In this document: in pieces, positions 1-6,519 of the stretch
Layout: each line of letters opens with the position of its first letter
Numbering within the stretch: the stretch's first letter is position 1
Assembly (NCBI GenBank): GCA_934216185.1
Contig: CAKQBM010000043.1
Location: 1-12,639, forward strand
From: an uncultured Streptococcus sp.
GTDB taxonomy: Bacteria > Bacillota > Bacilli > Lactobacillales > Streptococcaceae
Reading direction: 5' to 3'
DNA length: 12,639 bases
Translations under genes and position numbers: made by a program
The notes under the pieces: generated by a model
Databases searched by the model: none
What the model was told of the DNA's origin: nothing
Seen by the model: only the letters and a program-made list of their open reading frames with translations

Positions 1-100
1 AAATAAAATATGAACAAATTGGTTTGGAAAGCCAAATCAATTTCTAGCACTGCTTTAGAAATTGTAGTGTACTATTTCAACTTCAATTCACTATATTTTA
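1..100. repeat. Palindromic repeat remnant, possibly a RUP element cut by the window edge
   Basis: No open gene is visible here. Two overlapping inverted repeats can be read directly. Arms 16-27 and 32-43 form a 12-bp stem with one G.T pair and an AAAG loop. Arms 38-46 and 56-64 form a perfect 9-bp stem with a 9-nt loop. They share bases 38-43, so only one can form fully at a time. The right side (about 66-96) ends in CACTATA next to TATA, which resembles an IS630-type terminus with a TA target. Size and context fit the pneumococcal RUP, a roughly 107-bp non-autonomous element thought to be mobilised by IS630-Spn1. That name comes from memory of the family, and the left end lies outside the window. 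Confidence 0.4.
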
Positions 101-121
101 TATAACCTTGAGGATAACTAA
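101..121. repeat. Left copy of the direct repeat flanking BOX-1 (stranded half-terminator)
   Basis: These 21 bases (core AACCTTGAGGATAACTAA) recur without a mismatch at 222-242. At 222-242 they form the 5' arm and loop of a terminator hairpin. Here the matching 3' arm is missing, because BOX-1 follows at once. The natural reading is a target duplication, or a recombination product, made when the BOX element arrived. Confidence 0.75.
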
Positions 122-223
122 TACCCAATAAAAATCAAAGAGCAAACTAGGAAGCAAGCCGCAGACTGTACTGGAGTACGGCAAGGCGACGCTGACGTGG
201 TTTGAATAGATTTTCGAAGAGTA
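122..223 (-). repeat. BOX element 1 (short boxA-boxC form, no boxB)
   Basis: The stretch reads TACCCAATAAAAATCAAAGA at its left end, then GAGCAAACTAGGAAGC, a CGGCAAGGCGACGCTGACG core at 180-198, and TTTTCGAAGAGTA at its right end. These are the hallmark segments of the pneumococcal BOX repeat. The core is the sequence used for BOX-A typing. boxA lies on the right, so the element is in minus orientation. About 102 bp leaves room for boxA and boxC only; the boxB hairpin seen in BOX-2 is absent. The ends form a short imperfect inverted repeat (TACCC and GAGTA). BOX elements are non-coding, high-copy and MITE-like. Confidence 0.9.
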
Positions 224-257
224 TAACCTTGAGGATAACTAACTCAAGGTTATTTTT
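222..257 (+). terminator. Rho-independent terminator facing right, interrupted by BOX-1
   Basis: A perfect 10-bp stem (TAACCTTGAG at 224-233 with CTCAAGGTTA at 243-252) has a 9-nt loop and is followed by five T at 253-257. The T-tract is on the plus strand, so it would stop transcription arriving from the left of the window. Its 5' arm and loop are duplicated at 101-121 on the far side of BOX-1. The hairpin is therefore still complete, but it now lies downstream of the inserted element. Confidence 0.75.
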
Positions 258-265
258 ACATCATC

Positions 266-309
266 AAAAAAGTCTAGAGATATTTCTATCCCTAGACTGA
301 AGTTTTTTT
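266..309 (-). terminator. Terminator of the lacABCD operon (probably bidirectional)
   Basis: Read on the minus strand after lacD, a 12-bp stem with one G.T pair closes on a GAAA tetraloop (outer arms at 271-277 and 292-298) and runs straight into six T, complementary to A266-A271. On the plus strand the same hairpin is followed, after GAAG, by seven T at 303-309, so it may also work in that direction. It begins 24 bases past the lacD stop codon and closes the operon. Confidence 0.9.
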
Positions 310-322
310 CGCAATTTGAGTG

Positions 323-1303
323 CTACACGCGTTCTTTCCATGAAGTCGCTGTTGTTTGAAGAACTTTGTTAAGTTCGTCAATATTTTCAAAACCAGTTGT
401 ACGAAGCCATTCGCGAGCTGCTTTTTCACCTTCTTTAATATAAGGTTCTACTGAACCAGCCCAAGTAGCACGTCCACAAAGCACACCATTAAAACGAGCA
501 CCAGAATCATGAGCAAACTGCAATGTTTCTTGGAACAATTTAGCAGACACACCTGCACTCAAATAAATGTATGGCAAATTAGTTGCTTCATCTTGAGCTT
601 TGAAGAAGGCTGCTGCCTCTTCACGACTATAAACAACTTCTCCATCACCGAATCCTTCAACGTATTTCACGTTAACTGGAACTTCAACTTTCAAAACATC
701 AATATTGAATCGTGGATCAGAGAAAACTTTCATAGCTTCGATAACTTTACGAGGTTTCACTTTAGCATATTCAACTGAACCCGCATCAGCAATTTTTTCA
801 TCGTAAGCCAAGATTTCCAAGAAGAAAGGAATATCTTCTGCAACACATTCAGAACCGACACGTTCAATGTAAGCTTGTTTTTGTTGATTTAACTCATCAG
901 AGCTATCTACATCATAGTATAGCAAGAATTTAACTGCATCTGCTCCTTGTTCTTTCACGCGTTTAGCAGACCATACATCCAAACAGTCAGGTAAACGTTT
1001 TGTACTTGAAGTATCGTATCCTGTTTTTTCATAAGCAAGGAGAAGACCAGCTTCTTTATCCAAAGCTTTAGTCGCAGGAAGTCCATACTCAGGGTCAAGA
1101 AGCATAGATGAAGCGTATTTGGTCAATTCATCTGCCACCAAGACTTTAAGCTCTTCCATTTGTTCAACGGTTGGAGCTTCATCTTGATATTGAGCCATCA
1201 AACGTTTCAAAGCACCACGTTGGTCGAAAGCAAGAGCAGAAATGATACCATTTTTATCAGAAAGTTTTTCCAAATAAGCACGTTTTTGTGTTGTTAAAGC
1301 CAT
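323..1303 (-). CDS. lacD: Tagatose 1,6-bisphosphate aldolase
   Basis: This enzyme splits tagatose 1,6-bisphosphate into dihydroxyacetone phosphate and glyceraldehyde 3-phosphate, the last step of the tagatose-6-phosphate pathway in the cytoplasm. The 326 residues match the usual length of streptococcal class I LacD. The opening shows the family segment [13 protein letters not shown] (23-35). Lys205 in DVLKVEVPV is the expected Schiff-base lysine, with Lys125 (VKFLLYY) and Glu163 (FLEI) nearby in the active site by family knowledge. The start ATG lies one base after the lacC stop codon. Its ribosome site (AAAGAGG) is built from the last codons of lacC, so the two are probably translationally coupled. 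It is the last gene of the lac operon and is followed by a strong terminator. In some streptococci a LacD paralogue also acts as a regulator; nothing in the sequence tests that here. Confidence 0.96.
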   Translation of the reverse strand: MALTTQKRAYLEKLSDKNGIISALAFDQRGALKRLMAQYQDEAPTVEQMEELKVLVADELTKYASSMLLDPEYGLPATKALDKEAGLLLAYEKTGYDTSSTKRLPDCLDVWSAKRVKEQGADAVKFLLYYDVDSSDELNQQKQAYIERVGSECVAEDIPFFLEILAYDEKIADAGSVEYAKVKPRKVIEAMKVFSDPRFNIDVLKVEVPVNVKYVEGFGDGEVVYSREEAAAFFKAQDEATNLPYIYLSAGVSAKLFQETLQFAHDSGARFNGVLCGRATWAGSVEPYIKEGEKAAREWLRTTGFENIDELNKVLQTTATSWKERV

Positions 1304-1304
1304 T

Positions 1305-2234
1305 TTATACCTCTTTTACTAATAATTGATTATGCAAAGTTTGATAGTTAGCCATATTAACATGACCCGTCATTTTTTCTTGAGCATTTAGCATGCCAAG
1401 AACGTTCGCTTTTTTAAGCAATTCTCCATCAGATTCGTGATGAAGAAGTCCAGATGAAATACCTGCTACGGTAGAATCTCCAGAACCAACCGGATTAACT
1501 ACTTGAATTTTTGGAATATCTACCTTATAGAATGTATTTCCATGTTTCGCGAAGGCACCGTTGGCACCAAGTGAAACGATAATCCATTCAATACCTGCAA
1601 ACAAAGGTTCTTGAAGGACTTCTTTTAATTCATCCAAATCCTCAGAAACTTCTCTTCCAAGAAGCTGAGATAATTCCTCATTATTTGGTTTGATTACTGT
1701 GGGTTTATGTGGTGATTCAAGAACCGCCTGAAGTGCTGCACCAGAGCAGTCCAATACTACAGGCTTGCCAACTTGATTAGCAAGTTCTACCAAGCTCGCA
1801 TAGTAATCAACTGGAAGACCAGCTGGCAAACTACCTGAGATAGCTACTACTTCAACTGACTCCAGAAGATTTTTGAAATGTTTCAAAAAGTCTTGACCTT
1901 CCTGTTCCAATACTACAGGACCTTTTTCAAGAACTTCTGTTTGGTTTTTTCCATGGAGAATAGCGATACAGTTTCGAGTTTCACCTTGAATTGAGAAGAA
2001 ATCTTTCTTTACTTGATCATCGATATTTTCAACCAAAAACTCACCAAGTTTGCCACCGACTAAACCAGTAGCAAGAACAGAATCACCAAATTCTGAAAGT
2101 ACTCGGGTAACATTGAGTCCCTTACCACCAGCCGTTTTGGTTACATCCACCACACGATTGACAGTATCAATCTTCAACTCATCCAAGGGATAGGAAATAT
2201 CAATGGATGGGTTCATTGTGACTGTTAAAATCAT
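1305..2234 (-). CDS. lacC: Tagatose-6-phosphate kinase
   Basis: The enzyme phosphorylates tagatose 6-phosphate with ATP to the 1,6-bisphosphate that LacD cleaves. It is a PfkB/ribokinase-family sugar kinase. The amino end [15 protein letters not shown] is typical of the LacC/FruK branch. The first PfkB signature is [11 protein letters not shown] (36-46), and the second is [12 protein letters not shown] (247-258), whose Asp253 is the catalytic base. At 309 residues the length is normal for LacC. The start ATG has a good ribosome site (AAGAGGTGA) that overlaps the lacB stop codon, with ten bases between the two genes. The close relative FruK (1-phosphofructokinase) cannot be excluded from motifs alone, but its position between lacB and lacD settles the call. 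Confidence 0.95.
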   Translation of the reverse strand: MILTVTMNPSIDISYPLDELKIDTVNRVVDVTKTAGGKGLNVTRVLSEFGDSVLATGLVGGKLGEFLVENIDDQVKKDFFSIQGETRNCIAILHGKNQTEVLEKGPVVLEQEGQDFLKHFKNLLESVEVVAISGSLPAGLPVDYYASLVELANQVGKPVVLDCSGAALQAVLESPHKPTVIKPNNEELSQLLGREVSEDLDELKEVLQEPLFAGIEWIIVSLGANGAFAKHGNTFYKVDIPKIQVVNPVGSGDSTVAGISSGLLHHESDGELLKKANVLGMLNAQEKMTGHVNMANYQTLHNQLLVKEV

Positions 2235-2244
2235 AGGTCACCTC

Positions 2245-2760
2245 TTAGTCGTGGTATTCTCCGCGATCCCATTTTTCAAGGAATTCTGTAAAGAAGTTTG
2301 AATCCGCTTGATGTGCATTATGTGTTTCAACATGTTCAATTTTCGCAATCAATTTTTTGTTTTCTTCAGTTGGTTTGTATTCAGCATGGATGAAAGCTTC
2401 GATGATATCACACATAAGCAATTCACCAGTAATTTTACCACCAAAACCGATAACGTTAGCGTTCAATTGTTCTTTAGCATAAAGGGCTGTTGTCATATCA
2501 CGAACCAAGGCAGAACGAACACCTGGAACTTTATTTACAGCGTTGTTGATACCAACACCAGTACCACAGATACATACTCCAAGATCAGCTTGACCGCTAG
2601 TTACAGCTTCACCAACTTTTTTACCAAAGATTGGGTAGTGAGTACGTGTATGGTCATATGTACCAAAGTCAATGACTTCATATCCTTTTGATTTCAAAAA
2701 TTCTGAAACCGCCATTTTTTCATCTGTTACGATGTGGTCACATCCAATTGCAATTTTCAT
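2245..2760 (-). CDS. lacB: Galactose-6-phosphate isomerase subunit LacB
   Basis: LacB pairs with LacA to convert galactose 6-phosphate to tagatose 6-phosphate. It belongs to the RpiB/LacA/LacB sugar-phosphate isomerase family. The opening MKIAIGCDH is the phosphate-binding start of the fold. The segment [17 protein letters not shown] (61-77) carries the conserved cysteine (Cys65) that acts as the base in RpiB enzymes. A second family segment, NANVIGFGG, follows at about 100-108. The length of 171 residues is usual for LacB, which is about 30 residues longer than LacA at its carboxyl end. A 30-base gap with a ribosome site (AAAGGT) separates it from lacA upstream. The start is the only ATG that keeps the MKIAIGCDH opening. 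Confidence 0.95.
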   Translation of the reverse strand: MKIAIGCDHIVTDEKMAVSEFLKSKGYEVIDFGTYDHTRTHYPIFGKKVGEAVTSGQADLGVCICGTGVGINNAVNKVPGVRSALVRDMTTALYAKEQLNANVIGFGGKITGELLMCDIIEAFIHAEYKPTEENKKLIAKIEHVETHNAHQADSNFFTEFLEKWDRGEYHD

Positions 2761-2790
2761 TTTGATCTTACCTTTCTTACTGTAATCTAA

Positions 2791-3216
2791 TTAACACATT
2801 TTGTTCAACATATCAACACGAATTTGGTGACGTCCACCGTCGTATTTACCGTTAACAAAACCTTTAGCAATATTTTTAGCCAATTCATCACCAACAAGTT
2901 GTGCACCCATAGTGATCATACGTGAGTTATTGTGGCCACGAGTCATATAAGCTGAACGTTCGTCAGAAACTTCTGCAGCAACCATTCCCTTGATTTTAGT
3001 AGCAACCATGAATGGACCAGCACCATAAGCATCAATCACAATACCAAGGTTTTGTTCTTCTTTGTTTACTTCTGCAGCAACAGCAAGAGTCACATCAACA
3101 AAATCTTGACCTTCAGCTGTAACATCCACAACGTGGAAGTTTTCTTTTTCCAAGAAGTCTTTCACAACTTCTTTCAATCTCAAACCTGCAGCATCTGCAC
3201 CGATAACAATAGACAT
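2791..3216 (-). CDS. lacA: Galactose-6-phosphate isomerase subunit LacA
   Basis: First gene of the tagatose operon and partner of LacB in galactose-6-phosphate isomerase. It has 141 residues, the normal LacA size, and shares the RpiB fold ([16 protein letters not shown] at the amino end; SRMITMGAQ near residue 100). Where LacB has the catalytic CGTGVG loop, LacA reads DAYGAGPF, with no cysteine. That is normal for LacA and explains why the active enzyme needs both subunits; it is not a defect. The start ATG has a clear ribosome site (AAGGAG, 8 bases upstream). It sits after a leader of about 220 nt from a promoter at 3442-3470 and is probably repressed through the operator repeats at 3403-3442. 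Confidence 0.95.
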   Translation of the reverse strand: MSIVIGADAAGLRLKEVVKDFLEKENFHVVDVTAEGQDFVDVTLAVAAEVNKEEQNLGIVIDAYGAGPFMVATKIKGMVAAEVSDERSAYMTRGHNNSRMITMGAQLVGDELAKNIAKGFVNGKYDGGRHQIRVDMLNKMC

Positions 3217-3434
3217 ATTGTATACTCCTTTTTATTTTTCTAGGCTAGTAAAGACTTTTATAGTTAGCAGTTTACCTACAAAAGATTTTCTAGCAGTTTA
3301 TTGACAAATTTGATTGAATAAGATGAATAACACCTTATTCAAGTTTAGGAAATCAATTTCCTAAAAACAATATCTCTTTCACAGAGAATATAGCAAGTGA
3401 TTATTTGTTTGTTACAAACATCATTTGTTTCTTA
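3217..3434 (-). promoter_or_regulatory. Long leader of the lac operon, rich in inverted repeats
   Basis: About 218 bases lie between the predicted transcription start (about 3435) and the lacA ATG, with no open gene. Two structures stand out. One is a perfect 10-bp inverted repeat with a 2-base centre (3344-3353 and 3356-3365). The other is a perfect 9-bp stem, 3314-3322 with 3334-3342. Inside the latter, an alternative 7-bp stem with a 4-base loop (3324-3330 with 3335-3341) competes for the same strand. Nearer lacA the decamer TAGCAGTTTA occurs twice (3265-3274 and 3291-3300, plus-strand reading). There is no T-run after either hairpin, so this is not a plain terminator. I do not recognise a known riboswitch or T-box. 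Confidence 0.5.
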
Positions 3435-3442
3435 CAAACATA
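3403..3442. promoter_or_regulatory. Two tandem 20-bp operator repeats over the lac transcription start
   Basis: Two 20-base units (3403-3422 and 3423-3442) follow each other without a gap and differ at two positions. Each contains a palindrome: TGTTTGTTACAAACA at 3406-3420, with perfect 7-bp arms around a central T, and TGTTTCTTACAAACA at 3426-3440, with one mismatch. They begin right at the -10 box and cover the expected start site, a classic repressor position. DeoR-family LacR binds TGTTTGT-like sites upstream of tagatose operons in related bacteria, so LacR is the likely partner. A further half-site, TGTTTGT, lies upstream of the -35 box at 3478-3484. No lacR gene is in the window. Confidence 0.7.
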
Positions 3443-3470
3443 ATATACTCCTATTTTCTAAAAAAGTCAA
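3442..3470 (-). promoter_or_regulatory. Sigma-A promoter of lacABCD
   Basis: On the minus strand, TTGACT (3465-3470) and TATATT (3442-3447) are separated by exactly 17 bp. Transcription should start near 3435, inside the first operator repeat. The promoter starts only about 35 bases beyond the lacX stop codon, with no terminator between them, so the lac genes could also be reached by read-through from lacX. Confidence 0.85.
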
Positions 3471-3505
3471 CAGTTAATGTTTGTTTTTGTGTTTTATTTT
3501 TTTAT

Positions 3506-4402
3506 CTAAAAGATTTCGATATCAAAACCAATTTGATCCACTTGACCAGGTTCTAGTAGACGAACATTCTTCTTATCTTCTAGATGATTTCCTTCTTCAA
3601 GAGATGTTGACAAGCCTGACCATGGTTCAAAAGCAATGAAAGGTCCCTTATTCAAAGTTGACCAGATAATAAGGTTTGGAAAATCTGCAAAGTGCACTTT
3701 CAATCCCTTATCATGTTTACGAGAACGAAGGGCAATTGTTCTAGATTGCAATTCATCTAAGGTAACTGCATCTGTACTGAAAAGATCATAGCTGAGGTCT
3801 ACTTTTTTTTGACTTTCTAGCCATGGACTTCTATCTTGGAAATCCAACATACCTGTTTCTGGGAAAGGACGTGGAACAGAGCAAGTCTCTTCTTTCTCAA
3901 ACTCTAGATAATAATCTTCATAGACTTCATCATCCAGCAGAGGACAATTAAAGCCTGGATGCCCACCAATAAAGTAAGGCATGACCTTGCTAGTTTCTTT
4001 ATTGAAAATCTTGTATTGAGTCCGTACTGTCTTTCCAGTAAGGATATAAGTGATTTCTAGGCGGAAATGATAAGGATAGTTTTGATAGCTATTCTCATCG
4101 TCTTCAATTGCAAAAGTGACGCTATTATCTGTCTGTTCAACAAATTCAAATTCTTTCTTACGGACCAGACCATGACGAGGAATCTTTCCTTTGGTTTCTT
4201 GCCCCTTCTCATCTATATAAAGTGATGTATCTTCTCTCAATGAACCACAAATGGGGAAAAGAACAGGAGCTTGTCCACTCCAATAAGTAGCATCCCCTTG
4301 CCACAAATACTCAAGACCTTCAGCATCTTTTATAGAAGAAAGAGCCCCACCAAAACTGTTAAATTGAACACTTAATTGTTCTGATTTTAATTCAATTACC
4401 AT
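3506..4402 (-). CDS. lacX: LacX-like aldose 1-epimerase family protein
   Basis: A 298-residue protein of the galactose mutarotase (aldose 1-epimerase) superfamily, close in size and context to lactococcal LacX, which is also encoded with lac genes. Visible landmarks are PRHGLVR (75-81) with His77, GGHPGF (146-151) with His148, and FEPW (258-261) with Glu259. These match the two histidines and the glutamate used by mutarotases. The likely role is interconversion of alpha and beta anomers of galactose or of its 6-phosphate; the exact substrate is not shown. No signal peptide is visible, so it is cytoplasmic. The start ATG has a ribosome site (CGGAGAA). Its promoter is unclear: a hairpin terminator lies just upstream (4433-4470), and I find no consensus -35/-10 pair between that and the start. 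It may depend on leak-through from the PTS operon. The symbol is by similarity of family and context. Confidence 0.82.
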   Translation of the reverse strand: MVIELKSEQLSVQFNSFGGALSSIKDAEGLEYLWQGDATYWSGQAPVLFPICGSLREDTSLYIDEKGQETKGKIPRHGLVRKKEFEFVEQTDNSVTFAIEDDENSYQNYPYHFRLEITYILTGKTVRTQYKIFNKETSKVMPYFIGGHPGFNCPLLDDEVYEDYYLEFEKEETCSVPRPFPETGMLDFQDRSPWLESQKKVDLSYDLFSTDAVTLDELQSRTIALRSRKHDKGLKVHFADFPNLIIWSTLNKGPFIAFEPWSGLSTSLEEGNHLEDKKNVRLLEPGQVDQIGFDIEIF

Positions 4403-4432
4403 TATTTTCTCCGATTTCTTGATAATTTATAC

Positions 4433-4470
4433 AAAACTAGGCTGTCACTCCTAATGGTATGACAACCTAG
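4433..4470 (-). terminator. Hairpin terminator after the PTS operon
   Basis: On the minus strand, CTAGGTTGTCA (4460-4470) pairs with TGACAGCCTAG (4437-4447), an 11-bp stem with one U.G pair and a 12-base loop. TTTTGTATAAATT follows at once, so the T-tract is short and interrupted. That suggests partial termination, which would leave some transcription to enter lacX 31 bases further on. Confidence 0.6.
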
Positions 4471-4481
4471 CTTCAACAATT

Positions 4482-4634
4482 TACACTCTGCGAAAATCCA
4501 ATTCAAACTTCGTCAGCGTCGCCTTGCCGTAGATATGAACACTGACTTCGTCAGTCTTATCTACAACCTCAAAACTATATTTTGAGCAACCTGCGGCTAG
4601 CTTCCTAGTTTGCTCTTTGATTTTCATCGAGCTT
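4482..4634 (+). repeat. BOX element 2 (full boxA-boxB-boxC form)
   Basis: The element opens with ACTCTGCGAAAATCC, carries GTCAGCGTCGCCTTGCCGTA at 4512-4531 (the exact complement of 177-196 in BOX-1), and closes with GCTCTTTGATTTTCATCGAG. The length of 153 bp matches one boxA (59), one boxB (45) and one boxC (50). Within it are a 6-bp stem with a 3-base loop (ACTGAC at 4541-4546, GTCAGT at 4550-4555) and a 7-bp stem (CTCAAAA at 4568-4574, TTTTGAG at 4580-4586). It lies 18 bases past the EIIC stop codon and before the terminator, so it is transcribed, in antisense orientation, as part of the PTS mRNA 3' region. Confidence 0.92.
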
Positions 4635-4652
4635 ACATTTTATAGGAGCGCA

Positions 4653-6128
4653 TTATTTTGCTTTTGCTGCGTACTCTTCGTTACGTTTAATCATTTGTTT
4701 TCTGTACCAAGCAAAGATACCAATATAGAATACAAGGAAGACTACTGCACCAATGATTGCTTTGATATCACCAGTTGTAGTGTTACCAATTGACCAACCA
4801 AGAAGTTTTTCGATTGGTCCTTCAAGAGTTGAGTGAGTGATCAATTGAGTTTGGCTCACACCTTCTGGGAAGGCACCTACACCTTTAGCAAGTTCTGTTG
4901 CAAATGGTGCGATAAGGGTACCTGAAAGAAGGAAGAGTGGCAACAAGAGTGTTCCGAAGATAATCATACGGAGCAATTTACCACGTGTTACAACCAAGAG
5001 AGCTGGTGTAACACCCATAGCGATGATACCGGCAAGTGGCAAGATACCATTTCCGACGTTTGAAAGAAGCACTGCTTCAACCAACATGATTGGTGCAAGT
5101 ACGTTGGCACAAGCCCAGATTTCAGCACGACCAGCGATGAATGGCCAGTCAAGACCGATGTTGAATTTACGTCCTTGAAGACGTTTAGTAGCAACGTTTG
5201 TAATACCTTGTGAAAGTGGTTCTACGGCGGCGATGAACCAAGAACCGATTAGTGAGAAGAGTTCCAAAGATACACCGGCTGTCAAACCAAGAGACAACCA
5301 ACCTTTGATAACAAGTTCCCATTTATCAGCGCCTTCAACACCTGCAACTGGATGTGGAGTACCCATCAAACCGATAACGATACCAAGGATGAAACCGATG
5401 AAGAATTTAGATCCCCAGAAACCGATTTTCTTGTTCAATTTAGCAGCGTCAAAGTCGTATTTATCAAGACCTGGGAAAAGTTTTTCAAAAATCTTATCCA
5501 AAACCATGATAACTGGGTTCATCATGTAGTTCATGTGAGTTGAAGTCATTGGTGATGAACTTGGTGCATTAAGAAGGTCATCGAATGTAGGTTTCATCAA
5601 GTCAGAGTTGATGATTTTAAGAACCCCTACAAGTACAACTGCTGCAGTCGCGATAAAGAGTGAAACTCCTTGGCTAACGCCATTGTTGTCTGCATACCAT
5701 TTAATCAAAAGACCTGTGATAGACAAGTGCCAGATATCGAAGATATCGACGTCAAGTGTATCAGTTTTCTTCATAGCAAGCATCACTACGTTGACAATCA
5801 ACATGATGAGCAAGAAGTAAAGTGTCCAAGCAGAGCCCCAAGTGATTGTAGCGAGTGGTGCCCAACCAACGTCGGTGATGTTCAATTGAATACCAGTATT
5901 CTCAACGAATTTTGCAAGTGATGCTGAGAAAGCACCATTTAGCATACCGATGATGGCACCGATACCAGTAAGAGCGATGGCAAGTTTGATACCACCTTCA
6001 AGCGCTTTGGAGAATTTCACTCCAAAAAGTAGAGCCAATACTGTCAAAATGATCAGCATGATGATCGGTCCACCCATATCCAAGATAGGTTTGAAGATAT
6101 CGTTGGCCAGTTTGATAATGACATCCAT
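4653..6128 (-). CDS. gatC: PTS EIIC membrane permease, galactitol (Gat) family
   Basis: The integral membrane channel of a sugar phosphotransferase system; it binds the sugar and carries it across while EIIB phosphorylates it. The 491 residues hold about ten hydrophobic segments, the first near 20-36 and the last near 455-475. The segment GRAEIWACAN (333-342) and the overall layout belong to the EIIC-Gat family, and the length is slightly above E. coli GatC. The ATG has a strong ribosome site (GGGAGGAAC). It is the third gene of the EIIA-EIIB-EIIC operon. Being next to lacX-lacABCD, which consumes galactose 6-phosphate, points to galactose (or galactitol) as substrate. This is inference, as is the gat symbol. 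A BOX element and a terminator follow it. Confidence 0.9.
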   Translation of the reverse strand: MDVIIKLANDIFKPILDMGGPIIMLIILTVLALLFGVKFSKALEGGIKLAIALTGIGAIIGMLNGAFSASLAKFVENTGIQLNITDVGWAPLATITWGSAWTLYFLLIMLIVNVVMLAMKKTDTLDVDIFDIWHLSITGLLIKWYADNNGVSQGVSLFIATAAVVLVGVLKIINSDLMKPTFDDLLNAPSSSPMTSTHMNYMMNPVIMVLDKIFEKLFPGLDKYDFDAAKLNKKIGFWGSKFFIGFILGIVIGLMGTPHPVAGVEGADKWELVIKGWLSLGLTAGVSLELFSLIGSWFIAAVEPLSQGITNVATKRLQGRKFNIGLDWPFIAGRAEIWACANVLAPIMLVEAVLLSNVGNGILPLAGIIAMGVTPALLVVTRGKLLRMIIFGTLLLPLFLLSGTLIAPFATELAKGVGAFPEGVSQTQLITHSTLEGPIEKLLGWSIGNTTTGDIKAIIGAVVFLVFYIGIFAWYRKQMIKRNEEYAAKAK

Positions 6129-6175
6129 AATAGTTCCTCCCTTTTTATAGTTATATGAATGTTAACAAATTAAAA

Positions 6176-6481
6176 TTAGCTTAATCCGTGTTCTTTGATA
6201 GCTGCTTCAATATTGTCAAATACTGGAGCACTCATAGCTGGGATACGGAATAAGATTGGTCCAGCTTCGATAACTGGGATACCTGGGTCAAAACCAAGGT
6301 CTGTCGCAGCAATTGGTGTGAAGATGTCATAACCTTTGATAAGGTCTTCGTTAACGTCTTTTACCATAACAGCATCACAGTGAACATCGTAACCACGGTT
6401 TGAAAGTTCTTCTTCAAGAGCACTTTTAATTTGGTGGCTTGAGTTAACACCTGCACCGCAGGCAGCAAGAATTTTAATCAT
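6176..6481 (-). CDS. gatB: PTS EIIB component, galactitol family
   Basis: A small cytoplasmic phosphocarrier that takes phosphate from EIIA on a cysteine and passes it to the sugar held by EIIC. The protein opens MIKILAACGAGVNSS; Cys8, right after the first beta strand, is the expected phosphorylation site (GatB-type loop CGxGVxSS). I place the start at the ATG at 6479-6481, giving 101 residues. A near-perfect ribosome site (GGAGGAAAT) lies 8 bases upstream, whereas an in-frame ATG 12 codons further up has none and would add residues not expected in this family. It lies 38 bases after the EIIA gene and 47 bases before EIIC, in one operon. Confidence 0.9.
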   Translation of the reverse strand: MIKILAACGAGVNSSHQIKSALEEELSNRGYDVHCDAVMVKDVNEDLIKGYDIFTPIAATDLGFDPGIPVIEAGPILFRIPAMSAPVFDNIEAAIKEHGLS

Positions 6482-6489
6482 ATGGATTT

Positions 6490-6494
6490 CCTCC
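6490..6494 (-). promoter_or_regulatory. Ribosome binding site fixing the EIIB start
   Basis: GGAGG on the minus strand, with 8 bases before the ATG at 6479-6481. It lies inside the extended reading frame that starts at 6517, so it argues for the shorter protein. Confidence 0.85.
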
Positions 6495-6519
6495 GATTTA
6501 ATATTTTTAATAGACAAGA

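Noticed and set aside
509..778. Open frame of 89 codons on the plus strand inside lacD
   Set aside because: It is antisense to a conserved gene, has a biased composition from reading lacD backwards, and has no promoter or ribosome site.
2308..2691. Open frame of 127 codons on the plus strand opposite lacB
   Set aside because: Shadow of the lacB codon pattern; the protein is Phe/Ser/Thr-rich with no recognisable fold.
2854..3216. LacA as an inactivated isomerase because it lacks the catalytic cysteine
   Set aside because: Absence of the CGTG cysteine loop is normal for LacA; the paired LacB supplies it.
122..4634. BOX-1 and BOX-2 as inverted repeats able to flip the lac region
   Set aside because: They are in opposite orientation and share an exact 20-bp core, but identity is patchy and short. 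There is no recombinase or alternate junction to support an invertible segment.
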